A stretch of DNA of 12,415 nucleotides. Source: an uncultured Fibrobacter sp. Its GTDB lineage: Bacteria; Fibrobacterota; Fibrobacteria; Fibrobacterales; Fibrobacteraceae. The translations under genes were made by a program, and so were the position numbers. Below the pieces are notes generated by a model. That model ran no database searches, was not told where the DNA came from, and worked only from the letters and a program-made list of their open reading frames with translations. This document shows, piece by piece, positions 5,952 to 12,381 of the stretch (positions are counted from its first letter, which is position 1; every line of letters starts with the position of its first letter). The stretch spans positions 1 to 12,415 of the forward strand of contig CAKUTF010000058.1 in NCBI GenBank assembly GCA_934691725.1. The letters run 5' to 3'.

Positions 5952-6729
5952 AATCATCGCAATCTGCAACCAAAAGGGCGGAGTCGGAAAAACAACGACA
6001 GCGATAAACCTCGCCGCCAATTTTGCCGCACTGGAAAAGAAAACCTTACTGATTGACATGGATCCTCAAGGCAATGCCTCACAGGGTTTAGGTTACCTGG
6101 AAACGCAGGAAGAAGATGTCCACGAAGCATTAGATTTAGCCGCAAGCCCGGACGCTGTTACTAGCGAAGCCCTTCAAAAATTCATTTTGAAAACAGAACT
6201 GGATTATTTAAAGGTCATCACATCCGGCCCGGATCTTTCCGTAATGGAACTGGAACTGGTCAATTCGATGAGCAGGGAGCATCGTCTAGACCGAATAACA
6301 TCTGTACTCAAAAAAGAATTCGACTTTATCATCATCGATTCACCGCCCAGTTTAAACCTCTTGACGCTAAATGTCCTGACAGCGGCGGACAGCGTCCTGA
6401 TTCCAGTCCAATGCGAATATTACGCCTTGCAGGGTCTTGCGGAACTTTTCAACACGATTCGCCTAGTCCAGAAAAACCTGAACAGCCGCTTGAATATCGA
6501 AGGAGCGCTCCTCACAATGTACGATGCGAGACTCAGCCTTTCCAGACAGGTCGCCGAAGAAGTCAGAAACGTCATTTCGGAGCGGGTCTTCAAAATCATG
6601 ATTCCGCGAAATGTCAAACTCAGCGAGGCGCCTTCCCACGGAAAACCCGTCATCCTCTATGACGTAAAAAGCACCGGGGCGCAGGCCTACATGAAACTCG
6701 CCGAAGAAATCATCAACGGGGTTAAATAG
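5944..6729 (+). CDS. parA: Chromosome-partitioning ATPase ParA (Soj)
   Basis: 261 aa, the size of chromosomal ParA proteins without an N-terminal HTH. A deviant Walker A KGGVGKTT (11-18) with signature lysine K11, Walker A' LLIDMDPQGN (35-44), Walker B FIIIDSPPS (128-136) and the C-terminal PRNVKLSEAPSHGKP (221-235) are all intact. ATP-bound dimers coat the nucleoid, and ParB at parS stimulates hydrolysis, moving the origin region. AAAGGA at 5935-5940 serves the ATG, which lies inside the rsmG end. parB follows after 2 bp. Confidence 0.97.
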   Translation: MGKIIAICNQKGGVGKTTTAINLAANFAALEKKTLLIDMDPQGNASQGLGYLETQEEDVHEALDLAASPDAVTSEALQKFILKTELDYLKVITSGPDLSVMELELVNSMSREHRLDRITSVLKKEFDFIIIDSPPSLNLLTLNVLTAADSVLIPVQCEYYALQGLAELFNTIRLVQKNLNSRLNIEGALLTMYDARLSLSRQVAEEVRNVISERVFKIMIPRNVKLSEAPSHGKPVILYDVKSTGAQAYMKLAEEIINGVK

Positions 6730-6731
6730 CT

Positions 6732-7631
6732 ATGGGAAAAAAGTCAATGGGTCTTGGCCAAGGTTTAGCTTCCATCATGCAATCGCATGGATACGGCGAA
6801 CAGAATGAAATTCACCAGGACGAAAACGGCAACACAGTCAGAATCGAAAAAATAAATCTGGACTTGATCGACCCGAACCCTTACCAACCTCGAAAAGAGT
6901 TCAGCGAAGAGGAACTGCGGGAACTAGCCGACACCATCCGGGAACAAGGATTGATCCAGCCGATTACCGTCCGGAAATTCAACGGTCGCTATCAAATCGT
7001 AAGCGGCGAAAGGCGGACCCGGGCAGCAAGACTTGCCGGGCTTTCCACCATAGACGCTTACGTTCACGACCTTCTCTCCGACAAGCAGATGGCGGAATGG
7101 TCGCTCATCGAAAACATCCAGCGCGTGGATTTGAACGCCATCGAAGTAGCCAAGTCCTACGAACAGCTGATCAATCAATACGGTTACACACATGACGATC
7201 TTTCGAAAAGCGTCGGAAAGTCCAGGTCAGCGATAACCAATTCGCTTCGCCTATTAAAATTGCCGGAACAGGTTCAAACCTGGATTATGGAAGGAAAGCT
7301 TTCCCAAAGCGCTGCACGCTCCCTGCTCAGCCCGGACATTTCCGACCCGGAAGCCGTCGCCCGGGACATCATCGAAAAAGGGATGAACGTCCGGCAGGTA
7401 GAAAACCTGGCGAAAGAAAACAAGAAAAAAGAATCCAAAACTTCCGAACCTCAGGACAAGCCTCTAGACCCGAACATTGTAGACTTTCTCCGGAAAATGG
7501 AAGAGTTTCTAGGCACGAGCGTCAAGCTCCAAAAAGGGAACGAAGACGCATCCAAGGGAAAGCTTATTATCGATTACTATTCCTTTGAAGATTTGACCCG
7601 CATCCAAGAAAAAATAGAAGGAATGAATTGA
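6732..7631 (+). CDS. parB: Chromosome-partitioning CTPase ParB (Spo0J)
   Basis: 299 aa. Domains in order: a disordered N-terminus starting GLGQGLASIM (7-16, the ParA-contacting stretch), a CTP-binding fold with PNPYQPRKEF (48-57), GERRTRAARLAG (92-103) and ENIQRVDLNAIEVA (127-140), a helix-turn-helix parS reader (153-178, DDLSKSVGKSRSAITNSLRL), a linker rich in K and E (about 228-245), and a C-terminal dimerisation domain ending DLTRIQEKI. The three parS sites upstream of the operon are its expected targets. It starts 2 bp after parA and overlaps the next gene by 4 bp, so the genes form one transcription unit. Confidence 0.97.
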   Translation: MGKKSMGLGQGLASIMQSHGYGEQNEIHQDENGNTVRIEKINLDLIDPNPYQPRKEFSEEELRELADTIREQGLIQPITVRKFNGRYQIVSGERRTRAARLAGLSTIDAYVHDLLSDKQMAEWSLIENIQRVDLNAIEVAKSYEQLINQYGYTHDDLSKSVGKSRSAITNSLRLLKLPEQVQTWIMEGKLSQSAARSLLSPDISDPEAVARDIIEKGMNVRQVENLAKENKKKESKTSEPQDKPLDPNIVDFLRKMEEFLGTSVKLQKGNEDASKGKLIIDYYSFEDLTRIQEKIEGMN

Positions 7632-8425
7632 AGAACCGCTACCACATCGTCCAGATAATTCCGTCGGACGCAGGAAAGACCGTTTCCTTTAAGCTTCGCG
7701 CTTTGACATGGAAACTGTTCGGATTCCTGGTTTTCGTCATCTTCATTCTAGGCGGATTTCTCATTTATAAGCTGGCCACGCTCAACGCAATTATCGTCAG
7801 CTCCCGGGAAATCCATGCCCAGAACGAGCTTCTTCTCCAAAAGCAAAAAGAATACGAGCTGTTCTTTTCCGAGCTGGATTCCATTTCAACGATGGAACGT
7901 CAAATCAAGAATATCCTCGGAACTTTTTATGGAACGGATTCGACAAAACTTTCCGCGGTCATCGAAAAGAACCGCTTTGATTTCGTGCCTCTCGCCAAAA
8001 ACCGCTTCAACGCGGAGCTGACCGGCTACTCGGAACAGGAAAAACGCCAGAACTGGAACCAGATTCCAAGCATCATCCCGACTGTCGGCATCATCAGCAA
8101 GCATTATTCAGACGAAGAAAACCATCTCGGTATCGATATTTCCGCAAAGCTTGATGAACCTGTCTTTGCGACGGCAGAAGGAAAAGTTCTTTCTGTATCC
8201 AAAATGAAGGACCGCGGTCTGAACATGCAAATCGACCACGGAAACGGCTACGTTTCCAGCTACTCGCATCTTCAAAAGTCATACGTCAAAAAAAATGCGG
8301 TAGTCAAAAAAGGAGAAGCGATTGGAACAGTCGGCTCGTCGGGAAACTCTACAGGGCCGCATATCCATTATGAAATTTTAAAGGACGGCGTACCAATCGA
8401 CCCAGAACTTTTCATCGAGGAGTAA
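7628..8425 (+). CDS. Membrane-anchored M23 (LytM) peptidoglycan endopeptidase
   Basis: 265 aa. A cytoplasmic head, one transmembrane helix (about 30-50), a periplasmic helical or coiled-coil stretch (55-100) and a C-terminal LytM domain. Zinc and catalytic residues are complete: HLGIDIS (H166, D170), SYSHL (H214) and GPHIHYE (H245, H247). It should cut peptide cross-links in the wall. The TTG start overlaps the parB stop (TTGA), with AGAAGG upstream. It precedes a bactofilin by 3 bp. Bactofilin plus M23 pairs set cell shape in Helicobacter and other bacteria, so a scaffold-guided hydrolase is the likely role here. Confidence 0.93.
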   Translation: MKNRYHIVQIIPSDAGKTVSFKLRALTWKLFGFLVFVIFILGGFLIYKLATLNAIIVSSREIHAQNELLLQKQKEYELFFSELDSISTMERQIKNILGTFYGTDSTKLSAVIEKNRFDFVPLAKNRFNAELTGYSEQEKRQNWNQIPSIIPTVGIISKHYSDEENHLGIDISAKLDEPVFATAEGKVLSVSKMKDRGLNMQIDHGNGYVSSYSHLQKSYVKKNAVVKKGEAIGTVGSSGNSTGPHIHYEILKDGVPIDPELFIEE

Positions 8426-8428
8426 AAT

Positions 8429-8785
8429 ATGGCAAAAGAAAACGACAGCCAGTTCACACAGATAAGCCCTTCCATGAACATCACGGGAGACCTTTCCGGT
8501 TCGAGCGATTTGCGCGTAGCAGGGAAAATCAAGGGGAACATTTCCACGACGGGTGATATCGTTGTAGAAAATTCCGGTTATATCGAAGGGACTATCAAGA
8601 CGAAGAACGCGACGATTGCCGGGAATGTTTCCGGGGACATCGAATGTAGCGAAAAACTGGTTCTTGAAGCGAAATCGCTAGTCATCGGAAATATCAAGAC
8701 GAAACTGCTTGTCATCGAATGTGGTGCGAGATTAAAAGGAAACTGCGAAGTATCTGTCGAGGATAAAGAAACCAAGAAGCCTTAA
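8429..8785 (+). CDS. Bactofilin (DUF583) cytoskeletal protein
   Basis: 118 aa, within the family range. After a short polar N-terminus comes the right-handed beta-helix repeat pattern with G-D/G-x-I-x periodicity (MNITGDLSGSSDLRVAGKI, then GNISTTGDIVV, GYIEGTIKTKNATIAGNVSG, ECGARLKGNCEVSV). The tail EDKETKKP is charged. Bactofilins polymerise into filaments without nucleotide. GAGGAG (8416-8421) is well spaced for the ATG. This is the last gene of the par operon. Bactofilins anchor ParABS components in Myxococcus, so a link to origin positioning is a reasonable inference. Confidence 0.93.
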   Translation: MAKENDSQFTQISPSMNITGDLSGSSDLRVAGKIKGNISTTGDIVVENSGYIEGTIKTKNATIAGNVSGDIECSEKLVLEAKSLVIGNIKTKLLVIECGARLKGNCEVSVEDKETKKP

Positions 8786-8800
8786 CGGGCTTCTTTTTTT
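8774..8800 (+). terminator. Intrinsic terminator after bactofilin
   Basis: AAGAAGCC (8774-8781) pairs with GGCTTCTT (8788-8795) over a 6-base loop that contains the stop codon, followed by a T run. It ends the rsmG-parAB-lytM-bactofilin operon and isolates the downstream gene-free region. Confidence 0.88.
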
Positions 8801-9162
8801 ATTCACAGTCTTCTTTAAATATTTCCCTTATTTATATAAAAGAAAATGAGAATGAGTTGGTGGATTTGTGGAAAGATTGGGAAGTTGTAAACGTAACCGA
8901 TTGATTTTTAACAAGATAGAAAAACAGTGGACAAGTTTTTAAATTTGATAAAGTTGGAGTTTATCCACAGGATTTAACGTTGAAAATGATTTCGCTAACA
9001 CTTTTCAACATCTGTAAAAATGGTTTCAACACATCCATGTTGAAACCGACTTTTCAACGGTTTATCCATCCACATGTTGATAAGTTTGTTGGATTGACGG
9101 CTATCACATTGAATTTCAAAGAGTTAAAAAGGGTTCCAAAACGTGGGGAGTTTATTTAGATT
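8801..9162. other. Gene-free region with DnaA-box cluster, candidate oriC
   Basis: No coding region is seen. It contains a perfect DnaA box TTATCCACA (8961-8969) and near-boxes on the minus strand at 8867-8875 (CTTTCCACA), 8926-8934 (TTGTCCACT) and 9075-9083 (TTATCAACA). A TTTCAAC-type 9-mer occurs five times: 8978-8986 (minus), 9002-9010, 9023-9031, 9038-9046 (minus) and 9051-9059. An AT-rich patch at 8815-8848 (TTATTTATATAAAAG) could unwind first. Together with the parS sites 3.5-5.5 kb away this resembles a chromosomal origin. No dnaA or dnaN is in the window, so this remains inference. Confidence 0.6.
9022..9047. repeat. Inverted repeat within candidate oriC
   Basis: GGTTTCAACA (9022-9031) and TGTTGAAACC (9038-9047) are perfect 10-base arms around a 6-base spacer. 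No T-tract follows, so it is not a terminator. It places two of the repeated TTTCAACA motifs face to face, as in paired initiator or regulator sites. Confidence 0.8.
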
Positions 9163-9936
9163 TTGGGCATGGGACTGGAAAACTCATCTTTTCGGATAGG
9201 ACAGATTTCCGATATCCACCTTGTCACCGGAAGATCCGAAAAAGACGGATTGAATTCCGTTGAAAGTTTTGAATGTGCCCTCTCCGACGCAAAAAAACAA
9301 AATCTCGATCTTCTTGTCTTTAGCGGGGACTTGACGGAAGACAGCCTGAAGGAGGAATACGAACTTTTCTTTCGGATGTTAGACGATTACGATGGACCCT
9401 GGTGCGTAATCCCCGGAAACCACGATAATTCCGAGGATTTGGCGAAGTTTTCTCCCGTTCCCTTGAAATTGGAAAACGGTGATATCTTTTACAGGCGAAC
9501 AGTGAACGGCTTTTCCTTTTTCTTTCTGGACAGTTCGACCGGAACCATTTCCAAAAGACAGCTGGAATGGCTGAAAAGCGAAGCATCGAAAGAAATCGGG
9601 GAAATTTTCCTTTTTGTGCATCATCCTCCCTGCCTGTGCGGTCATCTTTTTATGGATTCGCGCTATGCGCTGAAGAACTGGGAAAAAGTCGGCAAAACGC
9701 TCGACGGCATCGGGAATCTCCGTTCGATTTTCGTGGGGCATTACCATTCCGGAATGACGATTGACCGCGGCGCTGGACAGACAGTCTATGTGACGCCGTC
9801 AACGCAGATGCAGTTGGATCCGGAGTCTTCCGAATTCCACATCTTGAGCCGGATTCCGGGTTGGCGTCTTATCGAATATTCAAACGGCAAGCTTTCTACG
9901 GAGCTGCGCTTTCTCGAAAACCCCGATAAAATTTGA
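9163..9936 (+). CDS. Metallophosphoesterase, CpdA/icc-like
   Basis: 257 aa. All class III phosphodiesterase metal motifs are present in order: DIHL (D17, H19), SGDLT (D56), PGNHD (84-88), FVHHPP (H153, H154) and VGHYHSG (191-197). The family includes 3',5'-cAMP phosphodiesterase CpdA and related cyclic nucleotide or phospholipid phosphodiesterases; the substrate here cannot be told from sequence. There is no signal peptide, so it is cytoplasmic. The start is TTG 9163 or ATG 9169. GGGGAG at 9145-9150 is 12 bp before the TTG and further from the ATG, so neither is decisive. It stands alone downstream of the candidate origin. Confidence 0.85.
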   Translation: MGMGLENSSFRIGQISDIHLVTGRSEKDGLNSVESFECALSDAKKQNLDLLVFSGDLTEDSLKEEYELFFRMLDDYDGPWCVIPGNHDNSEDLAKFSPVPLKLENGDIFYRRTVNGFSFFFLDSSTGTISKRQLEWLKSEASKEIGEIFLFVHHPPCLCGHLFMDSRYALKNWEKVGKTLDGIGNLRSIFVGHYHSGMTIDRGAGQTVYVTPSTQMQLDPESSEFHILSRIPGWRLIEYSNGKLSTELRFLENPDKI

Positions 9937-9955
9937 TTTATTTTTACGATTTCCC

Positions 9956-9984
9956 TTGATTATTTTTTGAAATTTATTTAAATT
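9956..9984 (+). promoter_or_regulatory. Promoter of tRNA-Met
   Basis: TTGATT (9956-9961) and TAAATT (9979-9984) lie 17 bp apart. The predicted start of transcription, near 9991, is 4 bases before the mature tRNA 5' end. Confidence 0.6.
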
Positions 9985-9994
9985 GGGTTCACCT

Positions 9995-10067
9995 GGCGGT
10001 TTAGCTCAGTCGGTAGAGCAACGGAATCATAATCCGTGTGTCTGTGGTTCGACCCCACAAACCGCTA
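9995..10067 (+). tRNA. tRNA-Met (CAT), elongator type
   Basis: 73 nt with a full cloverleaf. The acceptor is 9995-10001 with 10060-10066 (first pair G-U) and A10067 as discriminator. The D stem is GCTC/GAGC (10004-10007, 10016-10019), the anticodon stem ACGGA/TCCGT (10021-10025, 10033-10037) with CAT at 10028-10030, and the T stem TGTGG/CCACA (10043-10047, 10055-10059) with loop TTCGACC. CCA is not encoded. The paired first base and absence of three G-C pairs in the anticodon stem exclude the initiator. tRNA-Ile with a lysidine-modified CAT is possible but less likely. Confidence 0.92.
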
Positions 10068-10092
10068 TTATCCCTTATGGAAGGAGCCACAA

Positions 10093-10524
10093 TTGAATCA
10101 AAAGTTCTTCACGTTTGTATTCGCGGTGGCTTCTTTTTTTGTTTTTATAGCTTGCAGCGCGGACCAGTCGGAATCTCTTACACCGTCCCTTCCGAGACAG
10201 GATACAAAGAAACAGATTGCTCCGATTTCGGCTGCCAAGTTTGTCGCTCCGAAGACGGGTGTTATCGACGAGAAGAAGGTGAGCCAGTATCTGAACGCGA
10301 CTGCCGCGCTTGTCATGCTCGGCGAGGAATGGTCGCAGAAAATCGAACAGGCCAAGGGTGACGAAAAAATCCTGATTCTTCAGAATTATGAAAAGGCGAA
10401 GGAGCAGGTCTGTATTCGTGTGGGGCTCTCGGGACTGGATGAATACAACTGGATAACAAATGTCGCCTTGAAAGATTCCGGAAATGCCGAAGTTTTATCA
10501 AAAGTCGGCATCAAGGCAAATTGA
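10093..10524 (+). CDS. Putative small lipoprotein of unknown function
   Basis: 143 aa from a TTG start with a strong Shine-Dalgarno GGAAGGAG (10079-10086), 6 bp upstream. A longer in-frame reading from 10036 would run back into the tRNA and is rejected. Residues 1-20 are a signal sequence (FFTFVFAVASFFVFIA) ending at C21. The lipobox is FIAC, with F where L is usual, so lipidation is likely but not certain. Then come a polar, Pro/Ser/Thr-rich linker (24-60) and a helical domain (65-143: SQYLNATAALVMLGEEW, NYEKAKEQVCIRVGL, LDEYNWITNVAL). I do not recognise the family. It lies 25 bp after the tRNA, perhaps sharing its promoter, and converges on the minus-strand cassette. Confidence 0.75.
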   Translation: MNQKFFTFVFAVASFFVFIACSADQSESLTPSLPRQDTKKQIAPISAAKFVAPKTGVIDEKKVSQYLNATAALVMLGEEWSQKIEQAKGDEKILILQNYEKAKEQVCIRVGLSGLDEYNWITNVALKDSGNAEVLSKVGIKAN

Positions 10525-10535
10525 ATTTAAATATC

Positions 10536-11382
10536 TTAATCCAGAAAGTCGCACCATAAATTGCCTTTTTTGATTTTTCCCGTTCTTTGATAAATTGCGG
10601 TATCTCCGCTTAGCTTGTAGTGGATGATTTTGTATGAAGAGACTGTGTCGCTGATAAAAAAGGCGAGGGAATCCTTTTTTGCATTGTATTCAACCCAGTC
10701 TCCACTCTGGTAAGATGCTCTATAAAAGGAATCGTTGCTGGCTGTAATTTTTCGTCCAAAAAGAAGATTGTTGCCTTGAAAGTTTTTTTTCTTTATCGAA
10801 TAAACGTCTCTTTCGATTCCTGTATTCAAGGAAACGATAGCGAGTGTTCCGGATGAAAAGAGTGCCTTTTGTAAATAAATTGAAGTGTCGTTTTTTCGTG
10901 TAATGTCTGCATCCTGGAACAGTGAATTAAGCATGGTTTCATTTTTGTAAAGGGTCGCTAATGAATTGCCTTCTTGGTATAGGGAATCAAAATTTTCAGG
11001 TGAAATTTTATTGATTTGCTGTATAAGTTTTTTAAAATAGGGAAAATTCGCGTTATTTTTTAACGAGGCTTTTTCTTGAGACGATAATATTTTTTTTGAA
11101 TTTTCTTTTTCCCATTGTTTGATAGTTATTTTCTTTGAAAAATTCATCATTTGAAAAACATGGGTTGTCGTGAGTTTATTTTTTTTCAATTTCAGCAAGA
11201 AATGCGTCTGTATGAAAAGCTTTGCTGATATAGATAAGATGGGAACTGTCGATACATTCGATACGATTGTAATCCTTTTCTATTTTAGGATTATTTTTCA
11301 AGAATTGTTGGCAGATGCCTGTCGTTTTTTCATTTGTACAGAAATTAAATAATGGAAGCAAAATAAGGATGACGATGCGCAT
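10536..11382 (-). pseudogene. Exported protein of unknown function, frame broken at poly-A
   Basis: The upstream piece (11382-11176, 68 aa) starts MRIVILILLPLFNFCTNEK, a short signal sequence followed by cysteine, without a canonical lipobox. It stops right after a run of eight A on the coding strand (11179-11186). The second piece (to 10536) is open in the next frame and has only a TTG inside the first piece as start. With seven A the two join smoothly (AFLAEIEKNKLTTTHVFQ) into about 281 aa. The downstream part has charged helices then strand-rich text (SLAFFISDTVSSYKIIHYKL). No family is recognised. Its ATG lies 3 bp after the stop of the JAB-like frame, so it is the natural candidate for the immunity or partner gene of that module. 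Confidence 0.6.
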
Positions 11383-11385
11383 TGA

Positions 11386-11763
11386 TTAATAGTCCTTAAT
11401 GTTGCCAAGATAGACTTGGCCAGCAATGTCTTCGCAGCCATTTAAAATTTCGAAGCAACTTTTTGAAAGATCATAGTTTGTATAGAAAATATCTCCTTCT
11501 TTGTTGATAACTACTACTTGTTTTTTGCCTTTGTAAGCATGTCCTAAATCACCGGTTTTTCCCATGTTTAATGATAATGGGGATGTACTGGGATGAGAGT
11601 GAAAAATGATATTTTCGCTATTGTTATAAATAGGGTCTGTGGTTTTTAATCCGTTTGAATAGGTAGTACCTCTTTGAATATTTGAACTTTTATAAAAGCT
11701 TCCTGTATAGGTTCCTGTTGAAAAATATTCGTAGTGTTCTGGATCAATTTCCGTTGATTTTTT
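11386..11763 (-). pseudogene. JAB-like (JAMM/DUF4329-type) domain fragment without start codon
   Basis: A 125-codon open frame after a TAA (11764-11766), ending at the stop at 11386-11388. It has no ATG, GTG or TTG before the motif; the first ATG (about 11567) lies after it. It reads YEYFSTGTYTGSFYKSS, then ENIIFHSHPSTSPLSLNMG with the JAMM-type HxHP (residues 55-58), then KTGDLGHAYKGKKQVVVIN and KEGDIFYTNYD. This order, HxHP, then an acidic D(L)xxA helix, then a strand pair with G-D-I-F-Y, is that of JAB/DUF4329-like domains at the tips of polymorphic toxins (metallopeptidase or deamidase-like folds). The glutamate of a full JAMM site was not placed. It is best read as an orphan toxin tip or a broken gene. 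Confidence 0.6.
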
Positions 11764-12064
11764 TTAATCCTTTAACAATTGAATACTTTTGGGAATGTTT
11801 AATAGGGAACTTCCGCAAAGATAGGCTTTTCGCATGTTGTCTATGTGTTTTTTTGAAGAGACAGAGGTTATCTTGCTTAGCTCTCTTTCGTATTCTTTTT
11901 TATCTAGACTAAGAAAATCTCTCAACATTTTTAATTGCTCTATTTTGAAATCATCGCTTAGATTATAAACGTTTGAATTTTTTTCTTGTTCAGATGCTGG
12001 GGGTGTTTGTATTTTTTGAAGCGAGTGCTTCATCGAGATAGTCGTTGTAGATTTTTTCTAGCAT
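11764..12064 (-). pseudogene. Small helical protein, frame broken at a C5 run; unknown
   Basis: The best start is ATG 12064 (MLEKIYNDYLDEALASK) with AAAGGA about 9 bases upstream. It stops at 11990 after a run of five C. With four C it continues NTNTPASEQEKNSNVYNLSD, then KIEQLKMLRDFLSLDKKEYE, to a stop at 11764, giving 99 aa. The alternative ATG at 12033 gives 89 aa but lacks a ribosome binding site. Sequence is charged and helical with no signal peptide or known motif. The stop lies in the same frame as the JAB-like fragment that follows, so both may once have been a single gene of about 225 codons interrupted by a nonsense codon. Confidence 0.5.
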
Positions 12065-12164
12065 TAACGATGTTCCTTTTTTTATTTTTAAAATAAAAAA
12101 AGCGCTGCCTTTTAAGCGACGTTTCGATGATACAAATTTTATTTTAGAACCCGTTTCCATGTGT

Positions 12165-12340
12165 GTCGGAGCATAGCTCGGCAAATGTCATTATCGGGCT
12201 TGACCCGATAATCTCCATACACAAAGGGATTCCCCGGTCAAGCCGGGGAATGACAGTGTCGGTGCACAGGAATGACATTGAACTACCGCTTCACAAGAAA
12301 CTTAAATGTCCACAATTCTAAGCTCTAAGTTCTCTCAACT
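12165..12340 (-). repeat. Composite palindromic repeat, inverted copy C
   Basis: Minus-strand copy of the family at 3495-3910. It has GAGCTATGC..CGACACA (about 12165-12181), the ATTATCGGG palindrome (12187-12212), the ATTCCCCGG palindrome (12229-12254), and the CTTAG/AACTTAGTTGAGAGA tail (about 12316-12346), all inverted. It lies just upstream of the minus-strand cassette and before the last promoter. No protein is supported. Confidence 0.75.
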
Positions 12341-12346
12341 AAGAAC

Positions 12347-12375
12347 TTGTTTTCATAGCGAGAATATACTATAAT
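12347..12375 (+). promoter_or_regulatory. Strong sigma-70-type promoter
   Basis: TTGTTT (12347-12352), a 17-bp spacer, and a perfect TATAAT (12370-12375). Transcription should start near 12382, the first base of an ATG. Confidence 0.65.
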
Positions 12376-12381
12376 AACGTC

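Noticed and set aside
10036..10092. N-terminal extension of the lipoprotein gene starting inside the tRNA
   Set aside because: The signal sequence and strong Shine-Dalgarno fit the TTG at 10093; the extension would overlap the tRNA.
11990..12184. 64-aa minus-strand frame beginning MPSYAPTHMETG
   Set aside because: Its first half reads repeat and spacer DNA; the ribosome binding site supports the internal ATG at 12064.
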